Assembly: GCA_023374045.1 (NCBI GenBank)
Contig: CM041779.1
Location: 4,092,001-4,156,000 of the forward strand
Direction of reading: 5' to 3'
DNA from: Limonium bicolor
Taxonomy: Eukaryota > Streptophyta > Magnoliopsida > Caryophyllales > Plumbaginaceae
Length of the DNA: 64,000 bases
The first letter of the stretch is position 1. Each line of letters starts with the position of its first letter. The notes under the pieces were generated by a model that was not told where the DNA came from, did no database searches, and saw only the letters and a list, made by a program, of their open reading frames with translations. The position numbers were made by a program, and so were the translations under genes. Positions 1 to 13,024 of this stretch are shown in pieces.

Positions 1-2528
1 TAGTTTAACTCATTAATTCCTTCATATTATATTTTCTATAAGGTATTTTATGTCTTTTATTTATCTATTTATCGTATATGTATACTAGGATTTATTCAAG
101 ACATTCTTTATGTAGTTTTATTGCATTTAATTATTTATATTAACTTTCACACGTATCTACATCCAAAATATGGTTTATAAAATAAAGTATTTTCCTTAGT
201 TTCAATTAAGTCTATTAACCACCATATTATATAACTAATATACATGTAGATTAATTTAGTTCCTTGATTTAACCTAAGTGACTATTTTATTCCTTTTATA
301 TATATGTAGTGACTATACTCTTCTTCCTTTATTTTTCCTTAGTTTAAATTAAAAATTTAACTCCCATATAATATAATATAAAAACGTAAAAATAATTAAA
401 TTCCTTGTTTTAACATAAGTTCCTATTTTTAAATCTACCATATAAGTATATATATACATAAATGTAAATAATTTCACTTCTCATAAAAACTAATACCCAA
501 ACATTTATAAACTTACTGTTATAAAATGTTAATTTAGTTTCCCTTATTTTCCCCAGCTTAAAAGTTAATTAACAAACCATACTTTAATTTTTTGGCTACA
601 TTAAAAACCTTATATTATAGGTTATTCTTATGAAAAACTCATAAACACAATTTTTAAAACCTTTTACCATTGCCCAAAAATTCCCAAATTTAATATACAG
701 TAACTATAACATTTTAGACATATTATAAAATTTTATTTCATAAACTTATCTTTTTAATTTAGCCAAATAATTCCAGAAAACCCGTAACTTGCAAAAATCA
801 TAACTTACGTTTAAAAACTCCAAAACCATATTAATTTACATCAAAATAAACTAGATTAAATAAGGAATATATGGTTAAAATTTCAAGTCAAAATACATTC
901 GGGAAGGTATTTAAATTAACCCAACAAGTTAGGACTTTTTACTGGAATTTTATAATTATTTAATAGCACGATCTAATCTCGGTCGTCCAATCTTTTAAAG
1001 CGAGATCGGACGGCCCCTGAACCTCTAGTTCATCAGCGCAGAACTCAGCCATGTCGAGTACTAATCTCTCGATTTCTCTCAACTCACAGAACGAAATCGA
1101 GTGATTCTTGATTCTATGGTTTCGAAATCAAATTTCGGTTCTAATGATACCGATTTCCCCAATTATAATGCAGTTTTCAATGGATTTCGAATTCTGTTCG
1201 AGGTTTAGGGTTCCAAGTACGAATCGAAACTTAATTTGACAAATTCTCCTAATCTAGCACGTAATTGACTAAATTGAGACATGGGTTAGACCGGTAACTT
1301 GATTTCGAATGACAATAACGAAGCAATTGATCGGAAACTTACCGGAGTTGTGCGAATTGAGTGAAATCGAATCCAAAAATCTGGAAAAATTCGAACTTTG
1401 AGCAGTTCACGAGGCCAACTTTGAGGATCTATAACTAGCAGTACAAATCGAGTTAGGCTATTTGTAAGGGCTCATTCGAAAGAGCAAACTTAGATCTACG
1501 TATTGATAGCAAGAACTCACTCTAACTCACAACACACAAGAAGAAATAAACCCGAAAGTTACGAGTTTACCTTCTCGTTTCTGGAAAAATTCTGGGCAAA
1601 ACGCGACCAGATCGGGGTCGGAACTTTAGACGCCTATATCTTCCATATGATTAAGAATTAGATTTGGTCATCAACATGAAAGTTGTAGAGGATTAGCGCT
1701 CTTTAAAACGAGCTAAAGAACACGAAATTTGGAAGAGAAACGAAGAAGTTATGGTTAGTCGAAGTTACCTGATTCGAAAGGAAAAACTGGAATCTGCAGT
1801 TTCGGTTTTGCAAGGTGCCTACTTTGGATCGAATTTCCGGATGATGTGTAATGAATTAGGGTATGTGTGAGTAATGGTTGGAAAGAGGATTCAAAGGAGA
1901 AGAGAATGAAAAAGACGGCATTGAAAAATTTGAGAGATGAGTGAGATACAGCCGTCCAAAGTTAGGGCAAAATCATGAATTCTGTTACCGAAATTCGAGG
2001 GATAAATTGGCTAAGTGTTGGCGACCCGTGACAGAGTGACACGTGGCATCTTTCAAATTTTTGACTCAAAACTTCAATCTAGCATAACTTTGGCTAGGAT
2101 GATCCGTTTTTGACGTTCTTTTTATCGATCTTCATGGTTTTCCATAACCTATTTATTGGTATAGGTTTCATGGCCTGGTTTGACCATTCTCAAAAAGTCA
2201 ACTCTAGCAAGGCTTAATAAGCTTTAAGGTTTCTAGAATTTTATATTGACTTTTATGTTTCAAAACAATGTTCCAACACTTCCTAAAATCTTTATAATAT
2301 AGTTGGAGTGTTTAGAAATTTTCTCAAGATTTATGGACTTATAAATCTTATTATTAAATTCATAATACTATATAATAATATATAATAATTAGGGTTAAAT
2401 AGGAGAAAACCCCTAAATAAATTTCACAATTCCGTATACTAATTTAATATTCATAATTCCATATCATAATTTAATTTTTAATAAAAGAAATCCCCTAAAT
2501 TAATTTAAATTAATTTAGGGGTATTTCA
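1..2528 (-). repeat. LARD LTR A (partial; window begins inside it)
   Basis: This is the last 2.5 kb of an LTR in plus orientation (the 5' part of the LTR in its own orientation). It ends in GGGGTATTTCA at 2528, just before the polypurine tract complement. It matches 8118-10641, 16224-18742 and 24334-31956 almost base for base, with scattered 1-4 bp indels in homopolymers and TA runs. It holds a short GC-richer stretch near 965-1060 within otherwise very AT-rich DNA. No gene is seen. Confidence 0.85.
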
Positions 2529-2545
2529 GCATATCCCCCTTAAAA
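2529..2545 (-). other. Polypurine tract, unit 1
   Basis: On the minus strand this reads TTTTAAGGGGGATATGC and is followed at once by the LTR start TGAAATACCCC. That is where plus-strand DNA priming would occur. Equivalent sites are at 10642 and 18743. A second copy of the block lies inside the domain at 2861-2880 (also 10974-10993 and 19075-19094). Confidence 0.7.
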
Positions 2546-4644
2546 GAAACTTCGCCTCGAAGTTTAACAATCAACTAATAGGCACTCACACCGCTTCGGG
2601 TGTGCTGAGACAATAATAACTTCAATGATATTCCATACCATTCCAATCCTTTATCTCCATTTCAACATTCCACTCAAGGGTACCGAAATCAAAGTACCGA
2701 AACCATAACAACGTGAATCAAAGTATAAACTGAAGCAAAACACAACACAAACGTGACAAAGTACTGTGCCACAACGTGAAACTACGTACATACATACACC
2801 TCTCATTACTAACAATGCAATGAGGCATAATCCGGATGAGATAACGAAGGAGGAGTATGCCAGCATATCCCCCTTAAAAGAGCTAAGGTACGCCCTCGTA
2901 CCGCTACTAACGGCACAATCAAAGAATTCAACACCTTATTAACCAGCTTTGTTGTAAATTTTACTGCACCGTTGATTTTATCTATGATCGTTACATATAT
3001 CTGTATCTCTTGATTGTTATGTATTTGTATTTCCTTGGTGATTATAAAATTTTATCTTATGATTATTATCCATTCGTTTAATGTCTGATACGAATTTATA
3101 TGTCCATATATGATCATTTATCATATCAATTGTATTAACAAGCTATAAATCAGGTGTAACATACTTGAGTAGTTTAGAATAATTTTCAGATCATTTAATA
3201 ATCTTCCAAAATTATCTTCAAGGGTTTATAGCCAACCATATGTTAAAACTCTATAAAATAAATATTTTCTATGACTTTTCAAGTTTCAATTGTTTTTATA
3301 ATTAACTATCATATTTTAGACGAATCATTCAGTGTTTACTTCATAAAATTTACTTATTATATATTTACATAATTTCACCCAAGGGAGAATCTAAGGAAGT
3401 TCTTATCAATTATAATGTAGCTCCAAAATCTGATTTCTTTATCTTAAAATTTATTTTTCAAGATAGGGACTCTATATAAAATTTTAAGTCAAATGTACTA
3501 GTCTAATGAAAACTCACTCACTCTTGGTGATTATTTTTCTTAGAGTTTGTTCTATGTAAGTGTTCTTCTGATTATTAAATCTTAGTACTCTCTTAGACAA
3601 TGGTGGCTTTTAGTAAATATCACTCTTAGTGTGTCTTTTAAAATTTTATACCTGTATAATGTTAAACTTCCAAGTAAACATGAGAATTTTCAATCTTTAA
3701 GTAACTCTCAATTTTTTTTTATTTTTTTTTATTTTTTTTAAGATGCTCAATACTCAAGTATTTAAGGATCAATGATACTTAGTTTAGTAATACTCTTCTC
3801 TTCACTCAATCTTTAAGTAACTTCTTTTATTGATTTTTTTTTATATTCAACCAGGGGTAGATGTTGTATCTTGGAGCACCCAAACTTAATCCCCTTCCTC
3901 CATATATAGGTATTTTTCACCAAAGATTTAACTCAATAAACCCTTTACATTTATGAGTTTTAATACCGGATCTTAAGATACAAATTTTGATTTGTTCATT
4001 GTGGTTAGCACTGAAATATGCCTAGCTCAAGATTTCATGATGGTAACGTCTTACCACCACTTCCCCTCAAGTTCAACACAATCCATCACCTGCGTGGAAG
4101 ATTATATACGGTTAGATGACAAGGCTTGTCTAGCCCCTAAACTTCTAGAAGTGGGTGTGCACCCCCACTACTTTCAGCCTAGGAGTTCGTCGCACCAGGC
4201 ACTTCCCGTAGGGTGTTAGGTTTATGTGTTTTCTTTCTAAAGTTAACATAGAGTTTTAATGTGTTTTACAAGTTCAGATGTTGATCTTTTCTAATACGCT
4301 ACTAGTTCTTCTTAGCTTAATAATTTTCTAGACTTAAGATTTATCTTAAAATTATCTTTAGGTAATAAATTAATACCAAGTAGTTCATGAGATTTATTTT
4401 CAAACTTTAAAGGAGTTGAAGTACTTTCACATAACATCAATACTAATTTAGTTATGTAAAGTTTTATTTGTATACTGTTTTCAACCAAAAGTATTCTTTA
4501 AAATTCTAGGAATTTGTGTACCTGCTTTTAAAGGATTGCATTTTTAGCAATGTATTCTCCATGAGTATGCTTTTGAAAAATAGCTTAATATTTGGTTTAT
4601 CTCAACCAAAATCTTATCGTACTTAATATAGGGTGTTCCAAACT

Positions 4645-4675
<31 letters not shown>

Positions 4676-4896
4676 AGTTTATTGTTGGAACGGTATATCA
4701 ACACACACATCACACTCAACAAACATTCACAAAAGAAAAGTGTGTAAAGGAATCGTTCACAATTCCAAAAAGGGTTAGGAGTCGTGCCTTACTGGAGTCC
4801 TCACTTCCCAATTCTACCCCAGTTCCCCAGTTTTAAGTGCACCTATAATCTAAGTATTTCACTCGGCTTGTTTTCTCGGGTTCAGAGCGTAACTAC

Positions 4897-4908
4897 GCTC
4901 TGATACCA
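4897..4908 (-). other. Primer-binding site (initiator Met tRNA), unit 1
   Basis: On the minus strand this is TGGTATCAGAGC, complementary to the 3' end of plant initiator Met tRNA. It sits 5 nt from the LTR boundary at 4914. The site and spacer fix the element's orientation and LTR boundary. Confidence 0.85.
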
Positions 4909-5574
4909 CATTCTGTAACGCCCCTATTAACCATAAATACAGCGGAAATAAAATTCTAAGGCGATTACAGACCATCAGGTTCCAAACACCCGGCACCAAA
5001 CCTCACCAATTACAACTTACAATCTACAAAAGCTACGGTCTGAACTCGAGAAAAACTTAACACAAACATAATAGAAATTAAACACATTAACTCTCCACAA
5101 AACCTAGTCCATCCCAAACGCTCATTCTCTTCGTGGCCACCTGTAAATCAATTCGTACCTGCAAGATGAAACCAAGCAGCCCACCCCAAAAGGGGCGGGT
5201 CAGTTCCCTGGAATGGAACTGGTACAATTCTCCAAAAACAAACTTATAAAACATAACTCTTCAAAATAAACATGTAATATGAAAACAACCTCTTAAAAAT
5301 GAAACAGAGATAAAGCACTTCAAACAACCGAGTTAAAGAGAAAAGAAAACAAGACAAAGACAGAGATAGAGAACTTCCAAAACAAGTCATCCACTTAAGT
5401 AGTCACACCACATAGTTAGTAAGCATCCATTGTTGATGTTAGAACCAACTCCCGTTCGGAGTATAAAGACTCAGATAGTCACAAAGGACTAGGAATAATA
5501 AGATAGATCCAAGAACCAATAACTCAAGAGTGGAATTATTCAATTGGGCGAGATGGCCCCCACCGCCAGATATC

Positions 5575-5850
5575 AATGTCCATATGGACGAGGGATATAC
5601 AGCCCCCTGCTGTCAGATTACATATGTCCTGAAGGACGAGGGATATACAGCCCCCTGCTGTCAGATTAAAAATGTCCTGATGGACGAGGGATATACAGCC
5701 CCCTGCTGTTAAATCAATGCCCCTATGGGCGAGGGATATACAACCCCCTGCTATTAAATATCAATGCCCCTATGGGCGAGGGATATACAGCCCCCTGCTG
5801 TTAAATATCAATGCCCCTATGGGCGAGGGATATACAGCCCCCTGCTGTTA
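5575..5850. repeat. Hairpin minisatellite in LTR B, six units of about 45-48 bp
   Basis: Each unit reads as a short inverted repeat followed by GAGGGATATACAGCCCCCTG. The inverted repeats are GTCCATATGGAC, GTCCTGAAGGAC, GTCCTGATGGAC and GCCCCTATGGGC (three times): the left and right arms change together, so pairing is kept. A second short stem (CAGC..GCTG) follows in most units. An ORF runs through part of it but the pattern is DNA or RNA structure, not protein. Confidence 0.85.
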
Positions 5851-6164
5851 CCATTAAAGACGCGCGCACGTCGAAGGAAAGATTTCCAAGATTGACCTTT
5901 TCCAAATCCCCACTAGATCACCAACTACCCAGAGCAATACCAAAACACTCAGTCCTACAGAGTGCAGAAGCGTAAAACCTAAGCAGTCAATGTCTAACGG
6001 GACACCAATAGAAGGAACCAATACCCATGCAAGTTTCATACTCAAGGCTCAGTTAGTCACACAAGCTGAGTTAGTCACACAACCAATTCCTTTTTAGAAA
6101 TTCCTCTTAAAGTCAGTTAGCGTTTTCCAAAACATCCCACAAGTCAATCATAAAAAATATCAGA

Positions 6165-6284
6165 GTACGAGAAATCGTACAAAACATTCCATAGAGTCCA
6201 AAACACAACAAGCTGAGTACGAGAAATCGTACAAAACATTCCATATAGTCCAAAACACAACAAGCTGAGTACGAGAAATCGTAC
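6165..6284. repeat. 52-bp tandem repeat with perfect hairpin, LTR B
   Basis: GTACGAGAAATCGTAC (6-bp perfect stem, 4-nt loop) occurs at 6165, 6217 and 6269, spaced 52 bp, with near-identical intervening sequence. It recurs in LTR C (14275-14392, with a 2-bp deletion) and LTR D (22379-22498). Confidence 0.85.
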
Positions 6285-9200
6285 CTGGGTAACGCTGTAG
6301 CAGTTCTAATCAACTTGCACAAACAATCAACAGTACTCTGAAGAATATTAAAGGTAATCTATCATCAATCACTTGTAGCCTATGTTACGCTTAAATAAAC
6401 TCCTTACTCTTATTTCAAAGTCTCAATTATCTTTTAAGCCCTCACTTAAATGTTATATAATCTTTGTGTTATCTGAGAACGTTGTATAGCCCAAGGTGGT
6501 AAGATCAAGGAATGTATTCGATTAACATTTGCTAATTGTCCACTCCCATCCACTTTATTCATACTTAACCACAATCCTCACATTCAAGACTTTTGAGACC
6601 TCTATATCATAAATGTGTTTATGTTATATAATTAAATCTAAGAATTTCGACAATAATCTTAAGCTCAATACCCCTATTCTTAATTTAAAATAAACATTGT
6701 ATTATGACCTAGGATGGACTCATCTCAGAATACTATACTATTATCTCACAATGTAAAGATTATGTATTTAAACAATTTCTACTAGACAACCCATTATGAT
6801 TAAGTCTTTCCCTTAACTTAATTAAGACCTACATCTTGTATATTGGAATCATAGTGTTGTAGACGCATTTTATTATAACTTAATCGAGTTACTAAACTCA
6901 TTTATCTTATCTTTAGTTCAGAATAACTTTAATTACAACCATCTAAAAATCTTGTCATAAGATGTTAAATTACTTTTCATCTTGAAATAACCATATTATA
7001 ATTAACTTAGACTCATCGAACTCTTACATTTAGTATCCACAGGGTATATTATTTACTTTATCATAACTATATAATAAGGTATTTTAAGATAACCTTTTAT
7101 GTATCCTTACTTACATTTAATTTCCTAAATGTTCTATTTTTACACACATTCCCTCCATAGGCTATGTATAAACCTTTTATAATAAACTTCACTAAACTTA
7201 AGTCTTAAATACGTTTTAAATTGTTTACAAAACCTAAAGGTTTCAAAGGTATAACTTAATAAATTAATTTCCTTTATTGTATTTAGGATGGACAATATAT
7301 CTACATAAGGTAGAATTTATCAAAGAATTAAATTATGGATCGTAAGTGAAACTGTTAACTATTTAATAAGATAATATATTCTGAAAAATCCCCATACCTT
7401 ATATTCAAATGACACATTAATATTTCCAGTGTCAAAAGGTAAATCAATATAATCTCTTATGTAACCTAGTTTCATCTAATTAAAGGTTCAATGATTTTAA
7501 GTATCAAATTTCTATTTGCAAACCTTTTTGTAAATCTTTAACTATTATGTACATCACTTATTTATAAACTCACATCCTGAATATTGGTAATGAATGTATT
7601 TTATATGGCTTAACTAATTCCAAGAAACTTAAGGATTATTATTTAGATTAATCTCCTAATCATAGTTTAATATAGTTTTATATCATAATCCTTTTAATGA
7701 TTTTATCTTAAAATATTAAGTTATTACTCAATACTATAAATATTAAGAGATAATTAAATCTAGACTTATTTATCCTCTTCACATGTAGATGTAAAAGTAA
7801 CTCATTTATTTTACTATTGTTTATATAATAAGAACATTTAAATGTAAAAGTATTTCATTCATTTTATTATTAATTATATAATAAGATCTATTTGTGTAAA
7901 ACTTTATGTAGACTAATTACAAATATTCCTAAATTTCAACTTATTAATTTCTTAACCAAATTATAGATTTACATTGTGGTCATTGACTAAATAAATACGT
8001 GTGTTTAAATACGGTTTATATAAATCTTAAAACTCAAAGATAACTAAAAACTCAACCTATAACCATAAATTAATACCACCTCATATAATATTCTTTTATT
8101 AGTATCATGTAGAGGTTTAGTTTAACTCATTAATTCCTTCATATTATATTTTCTATAAGGTATTTTATGTCTTTTATTTATCTATTTATCGTATATGTAT
8201 ACTAGGATTTATTCAAGACATTCTTTATGTAGTTTTATTGCATTTAATTATTTATATTAACTTTCACACGTATCTACATCCAAAATATGGTTTATAAAAT
8301 AAAGTATTTTCCTTAGTTTCAATTAAGTCTATTAACCACCATATTATATAACTAATATACATGTAGATTAATTTAGTTCCTTGATTTAACCTAAGTGACT
8401 ATTTTATTCCTTTATATATATGTATAAATATATATATATATATATATTTTTTCCTTAGTTTAAATTAAAAATATTAACTCCCATATATAAATATAAAAAC
8501 GTAAAAATAATTAAATTCCTTGTTTTAACATAAGTTCCTATTTTTAAATCTACCATATAAGTATATATATACATAAATGTAAATAATTTCACTTCTCATA
8601 AAAACTAATACCCAAACATTTATAAACTTACTGTTATAAAATGTTAATTTAGTTTCCCTTATTTTCCCCAGCTTAAAAGTTAATTAACAAACCATACTTT
8701 AATTTTTTGGCTACATTAAAAACCTTATATTATAGGTTATTCTTATGAAAAACTCATAAACACAATTTTTAAAACCTTTTACCATTGCCCAAAAATTCCC
8801 AAATTTAATATACAGTAACTATAACATTTTAGACATATTATAAAATTTTATTTCATAAACTTATCTTTTTAATTTAGCCAAATAATTCCAGAAAACCCGT
8901 AACTTGCAAAAATCATAACTTACGTTTAAAAACTCCAAAACCATATTAATTTACATCAAAATAAACTAGATTAAATAAGGAATATATGGTTAAAATTTCA
9001 AGTCAAAACATTCGGGAAGGTATTTAAATTAACCCAACAAGTTAGGACTTTTTACTGGAATTTTATAATTATTTAATAGCACGATCTAATCTCGGCCGTC
9101 CAATCTTTTAAAGCGAGATCGGACGGCCCCTGAACCTCTAGTTCATCAGCGCAGAACTCAGCCATGTCGAGTACTAATCTCTCGATTTCTCTCAACTCAC

Positions 9201-10641
9201 AGAACGAAATCGAGTGATTCTTGATTCTATGGTTTCGAAATCAAATTTCGGTTCTAATGATACCGATTTCCCCAATTATAATGCAGTTTTCAATGGATTT
9301 CGAATTCTGTTCGAGGTTTAGGGTTCCAAGTACGAATCGAAACTTAATTTGACAAATTCTCCTAATCTAGCACGTAATTGACTAAATTGAGACATGGGTT
9401 AGACCGGTAACTTGATTTCGAATGACAATAACTGAGCAATTGATCGGAAACTTACCGGAGTTGTGCGAATTGAGTGAAATCGAATCCAAAAATCTGGAAA
9501 AATTCGAACTTTGAGCAGTTCACGAGGCCAACTTTGAGGATCTATAACTAGCAGTACAAATCGAGTTAGGCTATTTGTAAGGGCTCATTCGAAAGAGCAA
9601 ACTTAGATCTACGTATTGATAGCAAGAACTCACTCTAACTCACAACACACAAGAAGAAATAAAACCCGAAAGTTACGAGTTTACCTTCTCGTTTCTGGAA
9701 AAATTCTGGGCAAAACGCGACCAGATCGGGGTCGGAACTTTAGACGCCTATATCTTCCATATGATTAAGAATTAGATTTGGTCATCAACATGAAAGTTGT
9801 AGAGGATTAGCGCTCTTTAAAACGAGCTAAAGAACACGAAATTTGGAAGAGAAACGAAGAAGTTATGGTTAGTCGAAGTTACCTGATTCGAAAGGAAAAA
9901 CTGGAATCTGCAGTTTCGGTTTTGCAAGGTGCCTACTTTGGATCGAATTTCCGGATGATGTGTAATGAATTAGGGTATGTGTGAGTAATGGTTGGAAAGA
10001 GGATTCAAAGGAGAAGAGAATGAAAAAGACGGCATTGAAAAATTTTGAGAGATGAGTGAGATACAGCCGTCCAAAGTTAGGGCAAAATCATGAATTCTGT
10101 TACCGAAATTCGAGGGATAAATTGGCTAAGTGTTGGCGACCCGTGACAGAGTGACACGTGGCATCTTTCAAATTTTTGACTCAAAACTTCAATCTAGCAT
10201 AACTTTGGCTAGGATGATCCGTTTTTGACGTTCTTTTTATCGATCTTCATGGTTTTCCATAACCTATTTATTGGTATAGGTTTCATGGCCTGGTTTGACC
10301 ATTCTCAAAAAGTCAACTCTAGCAAGGCTTAATAAGCTTTAAGGTTTCTAGAATTTTATATTGACTTTTATGTTTCAAAACAATGTTCCAACACTTCCTA
10401 AAATCTTTATAATATAGTTGGAGTGTTTAGAAATTTTCTCAAGATTTATGGACTTATAAATCTTATTATTAAATTCATAATACTATAATAATATATAATA
10501 ATTAGGGTTAAATAGGAGAAAACCCCTAAATAAATTTCACAATTCCGTATACTAATTTAATATTCATAATTCCATATCATAATTTAATTTTTAATAAAAG
10601 AAATCCCCTAAATTAATTTAAATTAATTTAGGGGTATTTCA

Positions 10642-13024
10642 GCATATCCCCCTTAAAAGAAACTTCGCCTCGAAGTTTAACAATCAACTAATAGGCACTC
10701 ACACCGCTTCGGGTGTGCTGAGACAATAATAACTTCAATGATATTCCATACCATTCCAATCCTTTATCTCCATTTCAACATTCCACTCAAGGGTACCGAA
10801 ATCAAAGTACCGAAACCATAACAACGTGAATCAAAGTATAAACTGAAGCAAAACACAACACAAACGTGACAAAGTACTGTGCCACAACGTGAAACTACGT
10901 ACATACATACACCTCTCATTACTAACAATGCAATGAGGCATAATCCGGATGAGATAACGAAGGAGGAGTATGCCAGCATATCCCCCTTAAAAGAGCTAAG
11001 GTACGCCCTCGTACCGCTACTAACGGCACAATCAAAGAATTCAACACCTTATTAACCAGCTTTGTTGTAAATTTTACTGCACCGTTGATTTTATCTATGA
11101 TCGTTACATATATCTGTATCTCTTGATTGTTATGTATTTGTATTTCCTTGGTGATTATAAAATTTTATCTTATGATTATTATCCATTCGTTTAATGTCTG
11201 ATACGAATTTATATGTCCATATATGATCATTTATCATATCAATTGTATTAACAAGCTATAAATCAGGTGTAACATACTTGAGTAGTTTAGAATAATATTT
11301 CAGATCATTTAATAATCTTCCAAAATTATCTTCAAGGGTTTATAGCCAACCATATGTTAAAACTCTATAAAATAAATATTTTCTATGACTTTTCAAGTTT
11401 CAATTGTTTTTATAATTAACTATCATATTTTAGACGAATCATTCAGTGTTTACTTCATAAAATTTACTTATTATATATTTACATAATTTCACCCAAGGGA
11501 GAATCTAAGGAAGTTCTTATCAATTATAATGTAGCTCCAAAATCTGATTTCTTTATCTTAAAATTTATTTTTCAAGATAGGGACTCTATATAAAATTTTA
11601 AGTCAAATGTACTAGTCTAATGAAAACTCACTCACTCTTGGTGATTATTTTTCTTAGAGTTTGTTCTATGTAAGTGTTCTTCTGATTATTAAATCTTAGT
11701 ACTCTCTTAGACAATGGTGGCTTTTAGTAAATATCACTCTTAGTGTGTCTTTTAAAATTTTATACCTGTATAATGTTAAACTTCCAAGTAAACATGAGAA
11801 TTTTCAATCTTTAAGTAACTCTCAATTTTTTTTTATTTTTTTATTTTTTTAAGATGCTCAATACTCAAGTATTTAAGGATCAATGATACTTAGTTTAGTA
11901 TACTCTTCTCTTCACTCAATCTTTAAGTAACTTCTTTTATTGATTTTTTTTTATATATTCAACCAGGGGTAGATGTTGTATCTTGGAGCACCCAAACTTA
12001 ATCCCCTTCCTCCATATATAGGTATTTTTCACCAAAGATTTAACTCAATAAACCCTTTACATTTATGAGTTTTAATACCGGATCTTAAGATACAAATTTT
12101 GATTTGTTCATTGTGGTTAGCACTGAAATATGCCTAGCTCAAGATTTCATGATGGTAACGTCTTACCACCACTTCCCCTCAAGTTCAACACAATCCATCA
12201 CCTGCGTGGAAGATTATATACGGTTAGATGACAAGGCTTGTCTAGCCCCTAAACTTCTAGAAGTGGGTGTGCACCCCCACTACTTTCAGCCTAGGAGTTC
12301 GTCGCACCAGGCACTTCCCGTAGGGTGTTAGGTTTATGTGTTTTCTTTCTAAAGTTAACATAGAGTTTTAATGTGTTTTACAAGTTCAGATGTTGATCTT
12401 TTCTAATACGCTACTAGTTCTTCTTAGCTTAATAATTTTCTAGACTTAAGATTTATCTTAAAAATTATCTTTAGGTAATAAATTAATACCAAGTAGTTCA
12501 TGAGATTTATTTTCAAACTTTAAAGGAGTTGAAGTACTTTCACATAACATCAATACTAATTTAGTTATGTAAAGTTTTATTTGTATACTGTTTTCAACCA
12601 AAAGTATTCTTTAAAATTCTAGGAATTTGTGTACCTGCTTTTAAAGGATTGCATTTTTAGCAATGTATTCTCCATGAGTATGCTTTTGAAAAATAGCTTA
12701 ATATTTGGTTTATCTCAACCAAAATCTTATCGTACTTAATATAGGGTGTTCCAAACTTATATATATATATATATATATATATTATATTTGTAGTTTATTG
12801 TTGGAACGGTATATCAACACATCACACTCAACAAACATTCACAAAAGAAAGTGTGTAAAGGAATCGTTCACAATTCCAAAAAGGGTTAGGAGTCGTGCCT
12901 TACTGGAGTCCTCACTTCCCAATTCTACCCCAGTTCCCCAGTTTTAAGTGCACCTATAATCTAAGTATTTCACTCGGCTTGTTTTCTCGGGTTCAGAGCG
13001 TAACTACGCTCTGATACCACATTC
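10642..13024 (-). repeat. LARD internal domain 2 (non-coding)
   Basis: This 2383-bp domain is nearly identical to 2529-4913. The polypurine tract is at 10642-10658 and the primer-binding site at 13008-13019. Differences from unit 1 are small indels, for example in T runs near 11830 and the TA repeat near 12760. Confidence 0.8.
13008..13019 (-). other. Primer-binding site (initiator Met tRNA), unit 2
   Basis: TGGTATCAGAGC on the minus strand, 5 nt from the LTR boundary at 13025. Confidence 0.85.

Larger units (their letters stand above)
2529..4913 (-). repeat. LARD internal domain 1 (non-coding)
   Basis: This 2385-bp domain lies between the polypurine tract (2529-2545) and the primer-binding site (4897-4908). 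It contains a second polypurine-tract copy near 2861-2880, T-rich runs near 3710-3740 and a TA microsatellite near 4650. The small ORFs at 2651-2866 (minus) and 3992-4219 (plus) recur only because the repeat recurs, and the second is broken in unit 3 (near 20231), so I do not call them genes. Confidence 0.8.
4914..10641 (-). repeat. LARD LTR B (complete, 5728 bp)
   Basis: Runs from TGTAACGCCCC at 4914 to GGGGTATTTCA at 10641, with TG..CA termini. It contains a hairpin minisatellite (5575-5850), a 52-bp repeat (6165-6284) and long AT-rich non-coding DNA. 5.7 kb is exceptionally long for an LTR. No conserved coding sequence was recognised. Confidence 0.85.

Noticed and set aside
2651..4219. Small ORFs (71 and 75 codons) recurring in every LARD unit
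   Set aside because: They recur because the DNA repeats; one is disrupted in unit 3, and neither resembles a known domain.
4650..4671. TA microsatellite as an origin or regulatory site
   Set aside because: Simple length-variable dinucleotide run, also variable between units.
5575..5850. Possible hammerhead ribozyme (CTGATGGACGAG in one unit)
   Set aside because: The canonical CUGANGA box is not matched and no GAAA box with the needed stems follows. The other units lack the motif.
5575..5850. CRISPR-like array
   Set aside because: Repeats are contiguous with no unique spacers, in plant retroelement DNA.
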